Part shown: one piece after another, positions 26,241-35,866 of the stretch
Layout: every line of letters begins with the position of its first letter
Numbering within the stretch: the first letter of the stretch is position 1
NCBI GenBank assembly: GCA_037969035.1
Contig: JBBKWU010000012.1
Coordinates: 1-64,000 of the forward strand
Direction of reading: 5' to 3'
Source of the DNA: JBBKWU01 sp037969035
Lineage (GTDB): Bacteria; Pseudomonadota; Alphaproteobacteria; Micavibrionales; Micavibrionaceae
Length of the DNA stretch: 64,000 nucleotides
The notes under the pieces: model-generated
What the model was told of the DNA's origin: nothing
Seen by the model: the letters and a program-made list of their open reading frames with translations, nothing else
Database searches by the model: none
Position numbers and translations under genes: made by a program

Positions 26241-26645
26241 ATGAATTCAAAAGGTTTAATTACAGCGCTGGCTTTTGCCGCTTCTGCAGCCCCTGCGTTG
26301 GCAGAGACTAATATAGGAAATATGGATTCGGGCATATATAATGCCACACTAGATGGGGTTCCTTGTGTTCTTGCTGTCGGTAATTATGGTTGGGGCTCTT
26401 CTGGTCGTGGTTATGCGGGACTTAGCTGTGATTTTGAAAATCAGCAATCTTCGCGTTATATATCAGGACTTGATGTGGGTGCTAAAATATTAAGTCGTAA
26501 CATCGGCGATTTTGAAAATGGTGTTCACACAATAAAGGTACCTTACGGCGGTGAAAAAATTGACTGTAAGGTTGTGACAGGTAACTATAATTGGGGTGGC
26601 TCAGGTCGCGGCTATACAGGTTTCACCTGTGATTTCAAAAAATAA
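26241..26645 (+). CDS. Small secreted protein with an internal duplication
   Basis: 134 residues from the ATG at 26241, with GGAGA upstream. The signal peptide ends after APALA, near residue 21. The mature part holds two copies of a motif: VGNYGWGSSGRGYAGLSCDF near residue 50 and TGNYNWGGSGRGYTGFTCDF near the end. Each has a cysteine at the same place, and further cysteines before each motif suggest two disulfides. I know no family with this signature. Likely periplasmic or exported, possibly carbohydrate- or envelope-binding. Confidence 0.7.
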   Translation: MNSKGLITALAFAASAAPALAETNIGNMDSGIYNATLDGVPCVLAVGNYGWGSSGRGYAGLSCDFENQQSSRYISGLDVGAKILSRNIGDFENGVHTIKVPYGGEKIDCKVVTGNYNWGGSGRGYTGFTCDFKK

Positions 26646-26798
26646 ACTCCTGCTTAAATAATCTTTAAAGTTTTTTACATTAAAAGCTCTTCGTTTCAGT
26701 TTATTGGGTAGGGATACTTAGGCGACGCACTATTGCCGTGGGTTTTTCTGTGTGGTATCAAGCTCGCTGTGCTTTTATAATCAGTAATAGAGATACTT

Positions 26799-28745
26799 AT
26801 GTTGTATTTAAAACGTCAGTACGAGCCTGCGGTTGATGGGTTACGGGCTTTGGCTGTTTTGTCGGTCTTGCTTTTTCATGCAGCGATCCCTGGGTTTTCG
26901 GGCGGCTTTGTTGGTGTTGATATTTTCTTTGTTATATCGGGTTATTTAATCACGCGGAATATTTTGGGTGATTTGGAAGACGGCAGCTTTAGCTTCAAAG
27001 CGTTTTACGTGCGACGTATTCGGCGCATTTTTCCAGCGATGTTTTTTACAATGGCGTTGGTGTTTGTCGTCGGCGCATTCGTGTTCTTTTCCACGCATAT
27101 GGAGCGATTGGGGGAATCTGTTTTGTTTTCGGCGTTGGGTTTATCCAATGTGTTTTTCTGGAAAGAGGCAGGATATTGGGACGTTAGCAAGGATTTCAAA
27201 CCGTTGCTTCATTTTTGGTCATTGGCGGTGGAGGAGCAGTTTTACCTGTTCTGGCCCGCATTTCTTTACGGCATGGTTAAGCTTTATAAGGTGGTGCGTG
27301 ATCGTGCTCACCTCATTGCGATGGCGGTGCTGTTTGTTGTTTCGCTAGTGCTGTCACAAATATTTTTGAATGTGGATGATACGGCAGCTTTTTACCTGAT
27401 GCCGTTTCGGATTTTTGAGTTTTGCATTGGGGCGTTTGTTTTGTGGTTCGACCCCCGCAAGCTTTCCGCGCCGTTTGTAGGGCGGGGATGGGCGGCTGTT
27501 CTGCTTGGGCTGGTTTGTGTTTGTGTGCCTGTGTTTGTTTATACCGAGGCGAGCGCGTTTCCAGGGGTGTTGGCGGTGTTGCCTTGTCTTGGCGCGGCGT
27601 TGTTGATTGCGGCACGCCATTCTGGTGCGGGTGAGCTTTTGCTTGGAAATCGTATGATGACAGGCATCGGCAAGGTTTCGTATTCCTTATATCTTATTCA
27701 CTGGCCGATTTTGGTGTTTTATCAGTATGTGACGCAGGATACGCCATCATTGATTGAGGTTTCTGCGTTGCTTGCTGCGAGCTTTGTGGCGTCATACTTC
27801 ATGTATCGTTTTATTGAGCAGCCTTTCCGAAAGAAATGGGATGCTCCTAATGCGATGAAGCCTTCGCGGGTTTTTGCTGTTGCAGGGGTTTTGTTGCTCT
27901 TGATTGCGATACCTGCTGCGCATGCACGGATGTATGACGGTTGGACTTGGCGTGAAGAAAATAGGGAAAGAACTCTGCAATTTTCAAGTGAGGATGTGAA
28001 GTTGATACGCGAGCAGCGCACGGCATGGGAGACAGAAAGAGTGGAGAGTAAGTTTTTCGAAAAACATCCGTCAGACTTTGTCATCCTCGGCGATAGCTAT
28101 TCCTATGACGTGATGAGTGCGCTCGAGCATAATGGTGTGAAATCCCCAATCCAGAGTTTACGTGTGCGGGGTGGTTGTGTGCCGTTGCTTGGTCAGCCAT
28201 CGCCTGGGATGCACCCGAAAGTCAAAACCGAGAAATACTTACGAGAATGTGAAGCGGCGATCAGGGAGCTTATTGCGTCGGATGAGGTTAAAAACGCCAA
28301 AGTTATTATGATTGGTGCGCACTGGTACCCCTATTCATTAGGGTGGTTTGTGCCGACGGTTGAGGCGATCAGAAAAATTTCTGACGCGCCTATTATCATT
28401 TTTGGCAACAAGATGATTTATAAAGGGGATGTGCCGACGCGCGCCTCTGCTTGGGGGAAGGCTGAAGGGCTGGAGGATTATATCAATAGCGGTATGGACA
28501 AAGAAGGAGGACTGGCACTAGATCAGGCAATGAGGGACGAGGTTGCGCAAGTCGCCAACCAGAATGTCATTTATGTCGATATTATTGAGATATTATGCCC
28601 GAACGCTTATTGTCCCATTCTGACCGATGATTTTAAGCTGCATATTTTTGATGATGCTCATTGGAGTGTTGAGGGTGCTGCGCATTTCGGGAAGAAGTTT
28701 AAGGAAAGCGATAATCCTGCGGTGCTGCTGTTGTTTGATGAATAG
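26799..28745 (+). CDS. OafA/YrhL-type acyltransferase with C-terminal SGNH domain
   Basis: 648 residues. The N-terminal acyltransferase-3 domain has about ten membrane segments and the RALAVLSVLLFHA, GGFVGVDIFFVISGYLI and RRIRRIFPA motifs. The C-terminal part (about 400-648) carries GDSYSYD and DDAHWS, the Ser and Asp/His sites of an SGNH hydrolase fold. Proteins of this design O-acetylate lipopolysaccharide O-antigen or exopolysaccharide, passing the acetyl group across the membrane. It is a single gene with its own intergenic space. Confidence 0.93.
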   Translation: MLYLKRQYEPAVDGLRALAVLSVLLFHAAIPGFSGGFVGVDIFFVISGYLITRNILGDLEDGSFSFKAFYVRRIRRIFPAMFFTMALVFVVGAFVFFSTHMERLGESVLFSALGLSNVFFWKEAGYWDVSKDFKPLLHFWSLAVEEQFYLFWPAFLYGMVKLYKVVRDRAHLIAMAVLFVVSLVLSQIFLNVDDTAAFYLMPFRIFEFCIGAFVLWFDPRKLSAPFVGRGWAAVLLGLVCVCVPVFVYTEASAFPGVLAVLPCLGAALLIAARHSGAGELLLGNRMMTGIGKVSYSLYLIHWPILVFYQYVTQDTPSLIEVSALLAASFVASYFMYRFIEQPFRKKWDAPNAMKPSRVFAVAGVLLLLIAIPAAHARMYDGWTWREENRERTLQFSSEDVKLIREQRTAWETERVESKFFEKHPSDFVILGDSYSYDVMSALEHNGVKSPIQSLRVRGGCVPLLGQPSPGMHPKVKTEKYLRECEAAIRELIASDEVKNAKVIMIGAHWYPYSLGWFVPTVEAIRKISDAPIIIFGNKMIYKGDVPTRASAWGKAEGLEDYINSGMDKEGGLALDQAMRDEVAQVANQNVIYVDIIEILCPNAYCPILTDDFKLHIFDDAHWSVEGAAHFGKKFKESDNPAVLLLFDE

Positions 28746-28837
28746 GGTTGGCGGATTTGAGTAATAAACGTAAGTAATAAACGTATATGAAGGTATTTGG
28801 TTTTTCTTATTCGTTAATCATTATTTTGGTTATTGAT

Positions 28838-28867
28838 TTGACAGTTGTTACTTTGCGGTGTTATGAA
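28838..28867 (+). promoter_or_regulatory. Probable promoter of the 130-residue gene
   Basis: TTGACA at 28838-28843, an 18-nt spacer and TATGAA at 28862-28867. Confidence 0.5.
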
Positions 28868-28912
28868 AACACTTATTGAAAAATATAAATGTAAATGAAA
28901 AAGGACACCGAT

Positions 28913-29305
28913 ATGACACTTGCCGTAGAAACAGAAGAAAAAATTCGCGAGCTATCAACGATTTTTGCCCTAAATGTTCGTGATATCGCTGACGGAGCGT
29001 TATTCATCGAGAAAACTGCAGAGGTTGCAAAGGCTGCTCAAGAAAGAAGCGCAAGAGGCTACGAACTTGAAGCTGAATTAGCGAAGGACTTGGATTTAAC
29101 GGCTCACACTGTTGGTTTTTGTTCAGAGATACTTGCCGTTGCACAAAAGCATGGAAGTGATGCAGCCAATGATATGGTTGAATTAATGCCTTTTTATATT
29201 GCCTTCATGCAGGAAATTGGTCGTGCTAGTCCTGAAGGAACATGTCCGACTGAAGCTGTCTGGAAAGAAACAATTGATAAAGTGCGTAAAGATTTTAGCC
29301 TGTAG
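28913..29305 (+). CDS. Helical protein of unknown function
   Basis: 130 residues from the ATG at 28913, chosen because AAGGA lies 7 nt upstream; an in-frame ATG at 28895 has no such site. Almost entirely predicted helix, without signal or membrane segment. I recognise no family. It has its own promoter and converges on proC with only 1 nt between the stop codons. Confidence 0.6.
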   Translation: MTLAVETEEKIRELSTIFALNVRDIADGALFIEKTAEVAKAAQERSARGYELEAELAKDLDLTAHTVGFCSEILAVAQKHGSDAANDMVELMPFYIAFMQEIGRASPEGTCPTEAVWKETIDKVRKDFSL

Positions 29306-29306
29306 C

Positions 29307-30122
29307 TTAACTCAACTCTTCACCGCGTTTTTTTGCGGCGGTGATGGCGCGGGTCATTAGGTCGGTTAGGCCGTTTTTATCATTCATGAGAACGTCAAGT
29401 GCGGCTTGGGTTGTGCCGTTTGGGCTTGTGACGTTTATGCGAAGCTGTTCTGCTGTGGTTTTAGGCTCGGATTCGGCGAGAGCCGCGCTGCCGATGACGG
29501 TTTCACGGGCGAGCGTCATGGAGAGGGTTTTGTCTAAGCCTGCACCAACACCTGCGGCGGCCATGGCTTCGATCAAGTGGAAGATGTAGGCGGGGCCGCT
29601 GCCTGAAACGGCAGTGACGGCGTTTAATAGCTCTTCATCGTTAACCCATTCCGCTTTTCCGACAGATTTTAGCAGCGCATCGGCGTGCGATTTTTGTGCG
29701 GCGGTGGTGTTTGTGTTTGCCACGGCAACACTCATACCCTTACCGATAGCGGCAGGGGTGTTTGGCATGACACGGATGATAGGCTGCGTCGCGCCGAAAT
29801 ATTCTTCGAACGAGGCAATGGTTTGCCCCGCAGCAATCGAGAGGATGAGCGCATCAGGCGTAACAGCGGGTTTAATCGAGGCGCAAACATCACCCATAAT
29901 CTGCGGCTTTACCGCCATGATGAAAATGTCGCACGATTTGGCGGCTTCATTAAATGCGCTTATGTCGCGATGAAATGTAACGCCGTTGAATTGTTCTGCG
30001 GGTGGGGCTGGGTCGAATACCAAAATATTGGCGGTAATGGCTTTGCCGTTTGTCCAACTGCGCAGCATCGCGCTGCCCATCTTGCCACAACCGATTAGTG
30101 CTATTGTAGGGAGGTTTGACAT
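29307..30122 (-). CDS. proC: Pyrroline-5-carboxylate reductase
   Basis: 271 residues. It makes proline from pyrroline-5-carboxylate using NAD(P)H. The N-terminal Rossmann motif ALIGCGKMGSAML, VKPQIM, MPNTPAAIG and the SGSGPAYIF block near residues 158-166 are all present. It is the third gene of the ubiK-ybjN-proC run, 11 nt after ybjN. Confidence 0.96.
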   Translation of the reverse strand: MSNLPTIALIGCGKMGSAMLRSWTNGKAITANILVFDPAPPAEQFNGVTFHRDISAFNEAAKSCDIFIMAVKPQIMGDVCASIKPAVTPDALILSIAAGQTIASFEEYFGATQPIIRVMPNTPAAIGKGMSVAVANTNTTAAQKSHADALLKSVGKAEWVNDEELLNAVTAVSGSGPAYIFHLIEAMAAAGVGAGLDKTLSMTLARETVIGSAALAESEPKTTAEQLRINVTSPNGTTQAALDVLMNDKNGLTDLMTRAITAAKKRGEELS

Positions 30123-30133
30123 GAGGTGAGTTT

Positions 30134-30634
30134 CTACGCTTCGCCAGCAGAATCGGACAGGATGAAATCAATCATGCTGTCATCCATTTTGTCTTTGTTA
30201 GCAAGCATACGGAAGACGCTGTTGAAGCGATCACTTTCGGCAATCGCAATATCAATCAGGTCTTCAACATGTTCTGCGCCAGAGCTGTGCGTCCAGCCGC
30301 GGAATAGGCTGGTATGGCGGAAAATAGGCGCGTTCGTTGTTTTAGGCACATCAAAGTGACCAAGCCATAAATCTTCGTTGATCGCGCGCAGGACTTTGTT
30401 TGTTGTAACGCTGCGTTCAGGGGAGACAGTGAAATCAAACTCGCAGAAAAACTGCATGGCGTTGAATTCTTCTTGCCAGATAAAGGTCATTTTGTACTGA
30501 CCGCGCTTGCCCGTGACATTCACGGTTAGCTCTTCTTCTTGTGTGCGTGTAAACACCCAGTCTTGGCTGCGGAGCATGTCTTCGACGCTATCCAGCGGGT
30601 TGCTCACATCTTCAAATAATTCAAGTTCGCCCAT
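30134..30634 (-). CDS. YbjN domain protein
   Basis: 166 residues. Its ELELFEDVSNPLDSVEDML opening and the middle strands (AMQFFCEFDFTV, RAINEDLWLGHFDV) fit the YbjN sensory/chaperone-like domain widespread in alphaproteobacteria. The role in this group is unclear; it is often found next to proC, as here. Operon: 13 nt after ubiK. Confidence 0.8.
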   Translation of the reverse strand: MGELELFEDVSNPLDSVEDMLRSQDWVFTRTQEEELTVNVTGKRGQYKMTFIWQEEFNAMQFFCEFDFTVSPERSVTTNKVLRAINEDLWLGHFDVPKTTNAPIFRHTSLFRGWTHSSGAEHVEDLIDIAIAESDRFNSVFRMLANKDKMDDSMIDFILSDSAGEA

Positions 30635-30647
30635 AATAAATTCTTAC

Positions 30648-30926
30648 TTACTTTGTTTTATTGGTTTTCGTTTTAGCGGCAGGTTTTTTGCCACCCTCCA
30701 GCGCATCAATACGTTTAATCAGGTTTTCTTGTTCGGCGCGTAGTTTTTTGACCATGGCTTCGACATGTTCGAAATCTTCGCGCGGGACGAGATCCATTTT
30801 GGCGGCCATTTCTTCGACGCGTACTTTGATTTCATCACGGATTTGCTGCTGCATACCGCTAACGATATTCACGGCGCCACCTGCGACGCGGGCGATATCA
30901 TCAAATATTCTGGAATCCGGTTTCAT
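30648..30926 (-). CDS. ubiK: UbiK-like accessory factor (BMFP domain)
   Basis: 92 residues from the ATG at 30926 (MKPDSRIFDD), where GAGG sits about 6 nt upstream. One amphipathic helix (SRIFDDIARVAGGAVNIV) is followed by a coiled coil (about 35-70) and a lysine-rich tail. Members bind membrane and assist the soluble ubiquinone assembly complex with UbiJ. First gene of ubiK-ybjN-proC. Confidence is limited by its small size and coiled-coil nature. Confidence 0.75.
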   Translation of the reverse strand: MKPDSRIFDDIARVAGGAVNIVSGMQQQIRDEIKVRVEEMAAKMDLVPREDFEHVEAMVKKLRAEQENLIKRIDALEGGKKPAAKTKTNKTK

Positions 30927-31067
30927 CTCTGGCCTCTTTTTATATGGGTTTTTGATATCAGGACTCTCTTTCCCATGCAAGCATTACCACGATATTGGTG
31001 GTTTTATTTTTGTTGATGAAATGCTAGACCTTTATGACATTGAATAATTATTTCCGGAGAGAATTAT

Positions 31068-32069
31068 ATGATTATCGTAACAGGCGGCGCGGGCTTTATT
31101 GGCTCTAATCTGGTTGCAGGGCTTGAAAAAGCAGGGCACAAAAACGTGGTTGTGTGCGATTGGTTGGGCAAAGAAGATAAATGGCGAAACATTGCCAAAC
31201 GTGAGCTGCGCGATGTTATTGCACCTGAACGTTTGGAAGCGTATCTGGATTCTCATAAAGACGAGATTAAAGCTATATTCCATATGGGCGCGATTTCTGC
31301 AACGACGGAAACGGATGCGGATTTGATAGTTGAGACCAATGTTGTTCTTTCGCGGATGCTGTGGAAATGGTGTGCGGAACATAAGGTGCGCATGATTTAT
31401 GCATCTTCTGCGGCAACGTATGGTGATGGCGCAGGCGGCTTTAGTGATGCGGAAACGCCTGAGGCATTGGCTAAGTTATTGCCATTGAATGCTTATGGTT
31501 GGTCAAAGCATGTGTTTGACCGCCGTGTTGCGCGAATTGTGCATGATAGCGAGCACGCGATGGGCGAAGTCACACCGCCACAATGGGCGGGGCTTAAATT
31601 CTTCAACGTTTATGGTCCGAATGAATACCACAAAGGCGATCAGATGAGCGTTGTTTGTAAACTTCATCCGCAAGTGGTTGCGGGCGCCGCAGCAAAATTG
31701 TTTAAATCGCATAACCCCGATTATGAAGATGGCGGACAATTGCGCGACTTTATCTATGTCGATGATTGCGTGAATGTGATGCTGTGGCTTTTGGAAAATC
31801 CGAAAGTAAATGGCTTGTTCAACGTGGGGACAGGGCAAGCGCGGAGCTTTAAAGATTTGGCTGAATCGACATTTGCCGCCAATGATACGGCGACGAAAAT
31901 AAATTATACGGATATGCCTGTCGCGCTGCGCGGTAAGTACCAATATTACACGCAAGCCGAAATGGGTAAGTTAAAAGCAGCAGGATACGATAAACCGTTT
32001 ACCTCGCTTGAAGATGGCATACGTCAATATGTGCAGGACTTCCTGCTCAAAGAAGATCCATACAGATAG
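31068..32069 (+). CDS. hldD: ADP-L-glycero-D-manno-heptose 6-epimerase
   Basis: 333 residues, SDR-type NAD(P)-binding fold with TGGAGFIGSNL at the start and the YGWSKHVFD catalytic Tyr/Lys near 144-152. It makes the heptose precursor of the lipopolysaccharide inner core. GGAGAG precedes the ATG. The lgt gene follows after 12 nt; together they supply outer-membrane parts. Confidence 0.93.
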   Translation: MIIVTGGAGFIGSNLVAGLEKAGHKNVVVCDWLGKEDKWRNIAKRELRDVIAPERLEAYLDSHKDEIKAIFHMGAISATTETDADLIVETNVVLSRMLWKWCAEHKVRMIYASSAATYGDGAGGFSDAETPEALAKLLPLNAYGWSKHVFDRRVARIVHDSEHAMGEVTPPQWAGLKFFNVYGPNEYHKGDQMSVVCKLHPQVVAGAAAKLFKSHNPDYEDGGQLRDFIYVDDCVNVMLWLLENPKVNGLFNVGTGQARSFKDLAESTFAANDTATKINYTDMPVALRGKYQYYTQAEMGKLKAAGYDKPFTSLEDGIRQYVQDFLLKEDPYR

Positions 32070-32081
32070 GACGCGTTCATT

Positions 32082-32897
32082 ATGGCTTTAAATTTTCCTG
32101 ATATTGGCCCTGTGGCGCTTTCGATTGGGCCGCTGGATATCCGTTGGTACGCGCTTTCGTATCTGGTGGGGATATTGTTGGGTTGGCGTTATGTGCTGTC
32201 GATTGTTGCGCGTGATGAAGGCAAGGAAAGCGTTTTTAGCAAGTTAGAGATTGATGACTTCTTATCATGGGCGGTTGTTGGGGTCATTCTTGGCGGGCGT
32301 TTTGGTTATGTGCTGTTTTATCAGTTTGATATGTATTTGTCTGATCCGCTGGCGGTGTTTCGTGTGTGGGAAGGCGGCATGTCGTTCCATGGTGGCGCGC
32401 TTGGCGTGATTATCGCGATGATTGTTTATAGCTGGCGCAAGAAAAAGAACGTGCTGCGTTTGACTGATCCTGTATGCGCGGCGGTGCCGATAGGTTTGTT
32501 TTTCGGGCGCATTGCGAATTTCGTGAATGGCGAGCTATTTGGGCGTGTTACAGACGCGCCATGGGGAATGGTGTTTCCGCACGGTGGGGAGCTGCCACGG
32601 CACCCGAGCCAGCTTTATGAGGCCGCATTAGAGGGCGCAGTGCTGTTCCTCGTCCTGTTTCTGTTGATGCGCAATGACAAAATCCGTAATCGCCCTGGTA
32701 TTATATCGGGCGTGTTCTTAATCGGTTATGGCTTGAGCCGTATGTTTATTGAGATGTTCCGTGAGCCAGACCAGCAAATCGGCTTTATCATGCAGTATTT
32801 CACTATGGGGCAATTGCTGTGCTTGCCGATGTTGATGGGCGGCGCGTATTTGGTTTACTTCGCCAATAGCCGTGCCAAGCGAGGCGTTTCCGCGTGA
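32082..32897 (+). CDS. lgt: Prolipoprotein diacylglyceryl transferase
   Basis: 271 residues with about seven membrane segments. It attaches diacylglycerol to the lipobox cysteine of lipoproteins. The signature GRIANFVNGELFG near 143-155, HGGALG and HPSQLYEA are present. Its end overlaps the next gene by 4 nt (GTGA), so translation is coupled. Confidence 0.96.
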   Translation: MALNFPDIGPVALSIGPLDIRWYALSYLVGILLGWRYVLSIVARDEGKESVFSKLEIDDFLSWAVVGVILGGRFGYVLFYQFDMYLSDPLAVFRVWEGGMSFHGGALGVIIAMIVYSWRKKKNVLRLTDPVCAAVPIGLFFGRIANFVNGELFGRVTDAPWGMVFPHGGELPRHPSQLYEAALEGAVLFLVLFLLMRNDKIRNRPGIISGVFLIGYGLSRMFIEMFREPDQQIGFIMQYFTMGQLLCLPMLMGGAYLVYFANSRAKRGVSA

Positions 32898-33937
32898 GTG
32901 AATTTAGAACAGAGCTAATTAAACGCATTGAAAATGACGGTGCTATTCCTGTCTCGCAGTTTATGGGCGAGGCGATTGCGCATTACTATCAAAATCAAAC
33001 ACCATTCGGCACAAAGGGTGATTTCATCACGGCACCTGAAATATCACAGATGTTTGGTGAGTTGGTGGGTCTGTGGTGCGTTGATATCTGGATTAAGCTG
33101 GGCAAGCCTACTGCGCTCCATTTGATTGAGTGTGGCGCAGGACGCGGCACGATGATGGCTGATATGCTGCGTGCGACAAAGGCGCTGCCCGCGTTTCATG
33201 ATACGCTGTCGGTACATTTGGTGGAAACCAGCATGAGTTTGATGGTTGAACAAAAACAAACGCTCGAAGGTTATGATGTGATGTGGCATGAGAGCATGGA
33301 TCAAATCCCGCTTTCCGCACCATTTATCTTGATCGGGAATGAATTTTTGGATGCGTTGCCGATTGATCAATATCAATTTCATAAGGGCGCATGGCATAAA
33401 CGTTTGGTCGGCGTGGATGGCGGTAAGTTGGTGTTCACCACATCCGAAGATAAGGTCGAAGTTAGCCATTACGGGCAAGAAGGTGATGTGATTGAGATTT
33501 CACCTGCGCGTGATGCGTTTGTGGCGGATGTTGCGGCGAAGCTAAAGCAACAGAGCGGCGCGGCCTTGTTCATTGATTACGGTCATCATAAGAGTGCCGT
33601 TGGTGATACGTTGCAAGCGGTCAAAGATCACGAACCTGTGGATGTTCTTACGTTTGCAGGAGAGGCCGATATTACCGCGCATGTGGATTTTGAATCGATT
33701 GCGCAGGAAGCACAGGAAAAGGGATGTAATGTCCCACCCGTTGCGGCACAAGGCGCATTTTTGCAGGCTTTGGGTATTACACAGCGTGCTGAAGCACTGG
33801 CAAGAAGCGCGAATGAAGCGCAGATCAACGACATTCAAACGGCACTTGTGCGTTTAACCGCAGCAAAAGAGATGGGCGTGCTGTTCAAAGCATTGGCGAT
33901 CACATCCGATGAAAACATCAGACCGAGTGGGGTTTAG
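32894..33937 (+). CDS. NDUFAF7-like class I SAM-dependent methyltransferase
   Basis: 347 residues from a GTG at 32894 that overlaps the lgt stop. The N-terminal GDFITAPEISQMFGELVG and the motif I ECGAGRGTMMADML identify the family of mitochondrial NDUFAF7, which dimethylates an arginine of a complex I subunit. In bacteria the family is conserved but its target is uncertain. The hldD-lgt-this-pgeF order is a tight unit. Confidence 0.9.
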   Translation: MSEFRTELIKRIENDGAIPVSQFMGEAIAHYYQNQTPFGTKGDFITAPEISQMFGELVGLWCVDIWIKLGKPTALHLIECGAGRGTMMADMLRATKALPAFHDTLSVHLVETSMSLMVEQKQTLEGYDVMWHESMDQIPLSAPFILIGNEFLDALPIDQYQFHKGAWHKRLVGVDGGKLVFTTSEDKVEVSHYGQEGDVIEISPARDAFVADVAAKLKQQSGAALFIDYGHHKSAVGDTLQAVKDHEPVDVLTFAGEADITAHVDFESIAQEAQEKGCNVPPVAAQGAFLQALGITQRAEALARSANEAQINDIQTALVRLTAAKEMGVLFKALAITSDENIRPSGV

Positions 33938-33938
33938 C

Positions 33939-34712
33939 ATGTTTGTGGCCGATAAAAATTTAAGTGCATTCTCGCGTGTCAAGCACGGCTTCTTCGGACG
34001 CAAGGGCGGCGTGAGCACAGGGCTTTATGACAGTCTGAATGTCGGGTTTGGTACTAAAGATGATCCCGCGCATATTCGTGAGAATAGGGCGCGTGTTGCA
34101 AATTCTGTTAGTGCTGCGGCGGATAGGCTTGTGACACTGCACCAAGTGCATAGCGCGGACTGTTTATACGTGAGCGCACCGTTCGCGGACGGGCAAGCAC
34201 CTGAGGCTGATGCGATGGTGACAGATGTTGCAGGACTTGCGATAGGGGTTTTGACGGCGGATTGTGTGCCTGTGCTGTTTTATGGCGAGCAAGCCGATGG
34301 CGCGCCCGTTGTTGGTGCTGCGCATGCAGGCTGGGGCGGCGCGTTTAAGGGCGTTCTTACGGCAACCGTCGCAATGATGCGCGATAAGGGTGCTGTCGAG
34401 ATTTCAGCAGCAATCGGTCCGTGCATTCAGCAAGCGTCATATGAGGTCGGTAATGATTTTATGGCGCGGTTTATTGAGCAAAGTGCCGAGAACCAGAAAT
34501 TCTTTATGGATGCTTCTCGTGCAGATCACCAAATGTTTGACCTTCCTGCCTATGCCGCGCAGTGCTTGCGGCAAGCTGGGGTGGGTTTTGTCGGTGATGT
34601 CGGGGTTGATACGTATACCCAAAACGAGGACTATTTTAGCTATCGCCGCGCTACGCATAAAAACGAGTCTGATTACGGCAGACAGATATCCTCAATCATG
34701 ATCGAAAATTAA
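33939..34712 (+). CDS. pgeF: Laccase-domain protein PgeF/YfiH
   Basis: 257 residues from the ATG at 33939, 1 nt after the previous stop; an ATG at 33909 would overlap that gene. Family marks are VKHGFFGRKGGVS, TLHQVHS, TADCVPV, HAGWGGAFKG and GPCIQQASYEVG. These place metal-binding histidines and a cysteine in the usual positions. PgeF cleaves wrongly incorporated residues from peptidoglycan precursors (L-Ser for L-Ala), and purine-nucleoside activity is also reported for the family. Confidence 0.93.
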   Translation: MFVADKNLSAFSRVKHGFFGRKGGVSTGLYDSLNVGFGTKDDPAHIRENRARVANSVSAAADRLVTLHQVHSADCLYVSAPFADGQAPEADAMVTDVAGLAIGVLTADCVPVLFYGEQADGAPVVGAAHAGWGGAFKGVLTATVAMMRDKGAVEISAAIGPCIQQASYEVGNDFMARFIEQSAENQKFFMDASRADHQMFDLPAYAAQCLRQAGVGFVGDVGVDTYTQNEDYFSYRRATHKNESDYGRQISSIMIEN

Positions 34713-34721
34713 AATTACCTA

Positions 34722-34751
34722 TTGATTTGCCTATGTAATTTTTTCTATAGT
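34722..34751 (+). promoter_or_regulatory. Probable promoter of prs
   Basis: TTGATT at 34722-34727, an 18-nt spacer and TATAGT at 34746-34751. Confidence 0.5.
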
Positions 34752-34801
34752 CGGCGCATACAACATAAAATTTAAACGTAATCCAAAGCAAGGCGGATCA
34801 G

Positions 34802-35740
34802 ATGAAAATCATCGCGGGTAATTCCAACCTTCCACTGGCGCAAGCCATCTCCGATTATTTAGAAATTCCATTATGTAAGGCTGTTATTAAACGCTTTTCC
34901 GACGATGAGATGTTTGTCGAAATTCTTGAAAATGTGCGTGGTGAGGATGTTTTTGTTATTCAATCCACATCATTTCCTGCCAATGATAACTTGATGGAGC
35001 TTTTGATTACGATTGACGCGCTACGTCGTGGTTCTGCGCGCCGTATCACAGCGGTTATTCCATATTTTGGTTATGCACGCCAAGACCGTAAAACAGGCGG
35101 TCGTACGCCGATCTCAGCCAAGCTTGTCGCAAATTTGATTACGGCGGCGGGTGTTGATCGCGTTTTAACGTTGGAGCTTCACGCCGGTCAGATACAGGGC
35201 TTTTTCGATATTCCGCTCGATAATTTGATTATTGCGCCGATCTTCGTACCTGAAATTGAAAAACGCTTTAAAGACCAAGAGCTTGTGATTGTATCGCCTG
35301 ATGTTGGTGGTGTTGTGCGCGCACGCGCGATGGCTAAACGTTTGAACGCTGATTTGGCGATTATCGATAAACGCCGCGAAAAAGCAGGTGTTTCGGAAGT
35401 GATGCATGTGATCGGCGATGTGAAAGACAAAATCTGTATTATGGTCGATGATATCGTGGATTCTGGCGGCACGCTTTGTAACGCAGCCACAGGCTTAAAA
35501 GCCAAGGGCGCTAAAGAAGTGTATGCGTTTGTTGTGCATGGCGTATTATCAGGTGCAGCAGCAGAACGCATTAGCAAATCTGATCTTGAGTGCCTTGTCA
35601 CAGCAGACACAATCGCCGAAACCGATGAGGTCGGTAAAAGCGGTAAAGTCGATCGACTATCTGTGGCGAAGCTGCTTGGTGAAGGTATTAAGCGTATCGC
35701 TGAGGAGCGTTCGATCTCCGAACTTTTCCGCTACGAGTAA
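34802..35740 (+). CDS. prs: Ribose-phosphate pyrophosphokinase
   Basis: 312 residues, the usual class I length. It makes PRPP from ribose 5-phosphate and ATP for nucleotides, histidine and tryptophan. The flexible loop DRKTGGRTPIS near 96-106, the metal-binding ELHAGQIQGFFD and the PRPP loop DDIVDSGGT near 216-224 are all present. AAGGCGG precedes the ATG. Own promoter proposed just upstream. Confidence 0.97.
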   Translation: MKIIAGNSNLPLAQAISDYLEIPLCKAVIKRFSDDEMFVEILENVRGEDVFVIQSTSFPANDNLMELLITIDALRRGSARRITAVIPYFGYARQDRKTGGRTPISAKLVANLITAAGVDRVLTLELHAGQIQGFFDIPLDNLIIAPIFVPEIEKRFKDQELVIVSPDVGGVVRARAMAKRLNADLAIIDKRREKAGVSEVMHVIGDVKDKICIMVDDIVDSGGTLCNAATGLKAKGAKEVYAFVVHGVLSGAAAERISKSDLECLVTADTIAETDEVGKSGKVDRLSVAKLLGEGIKRIAEERSISELFRYE

Positions 35741-35866
35741 GCGACACTCGTTTTAATGAATTAAAAGCTTGCATTTTGTATGGAATTCTGGCTTTTTACT
35801 GTGTGTTTTGCGCTGACACCCCTGGAGGCAGCGCTAATTTTTAAACAAACTTAAGGATATTAAATC

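Noticed and set aside
29300..29345. Hairpin CACCGC/GCGGCGGTGA as a terminator
   Set aside because: It lies within the end of proC coding sequence and has the T-run in the loop rather than after the stem.
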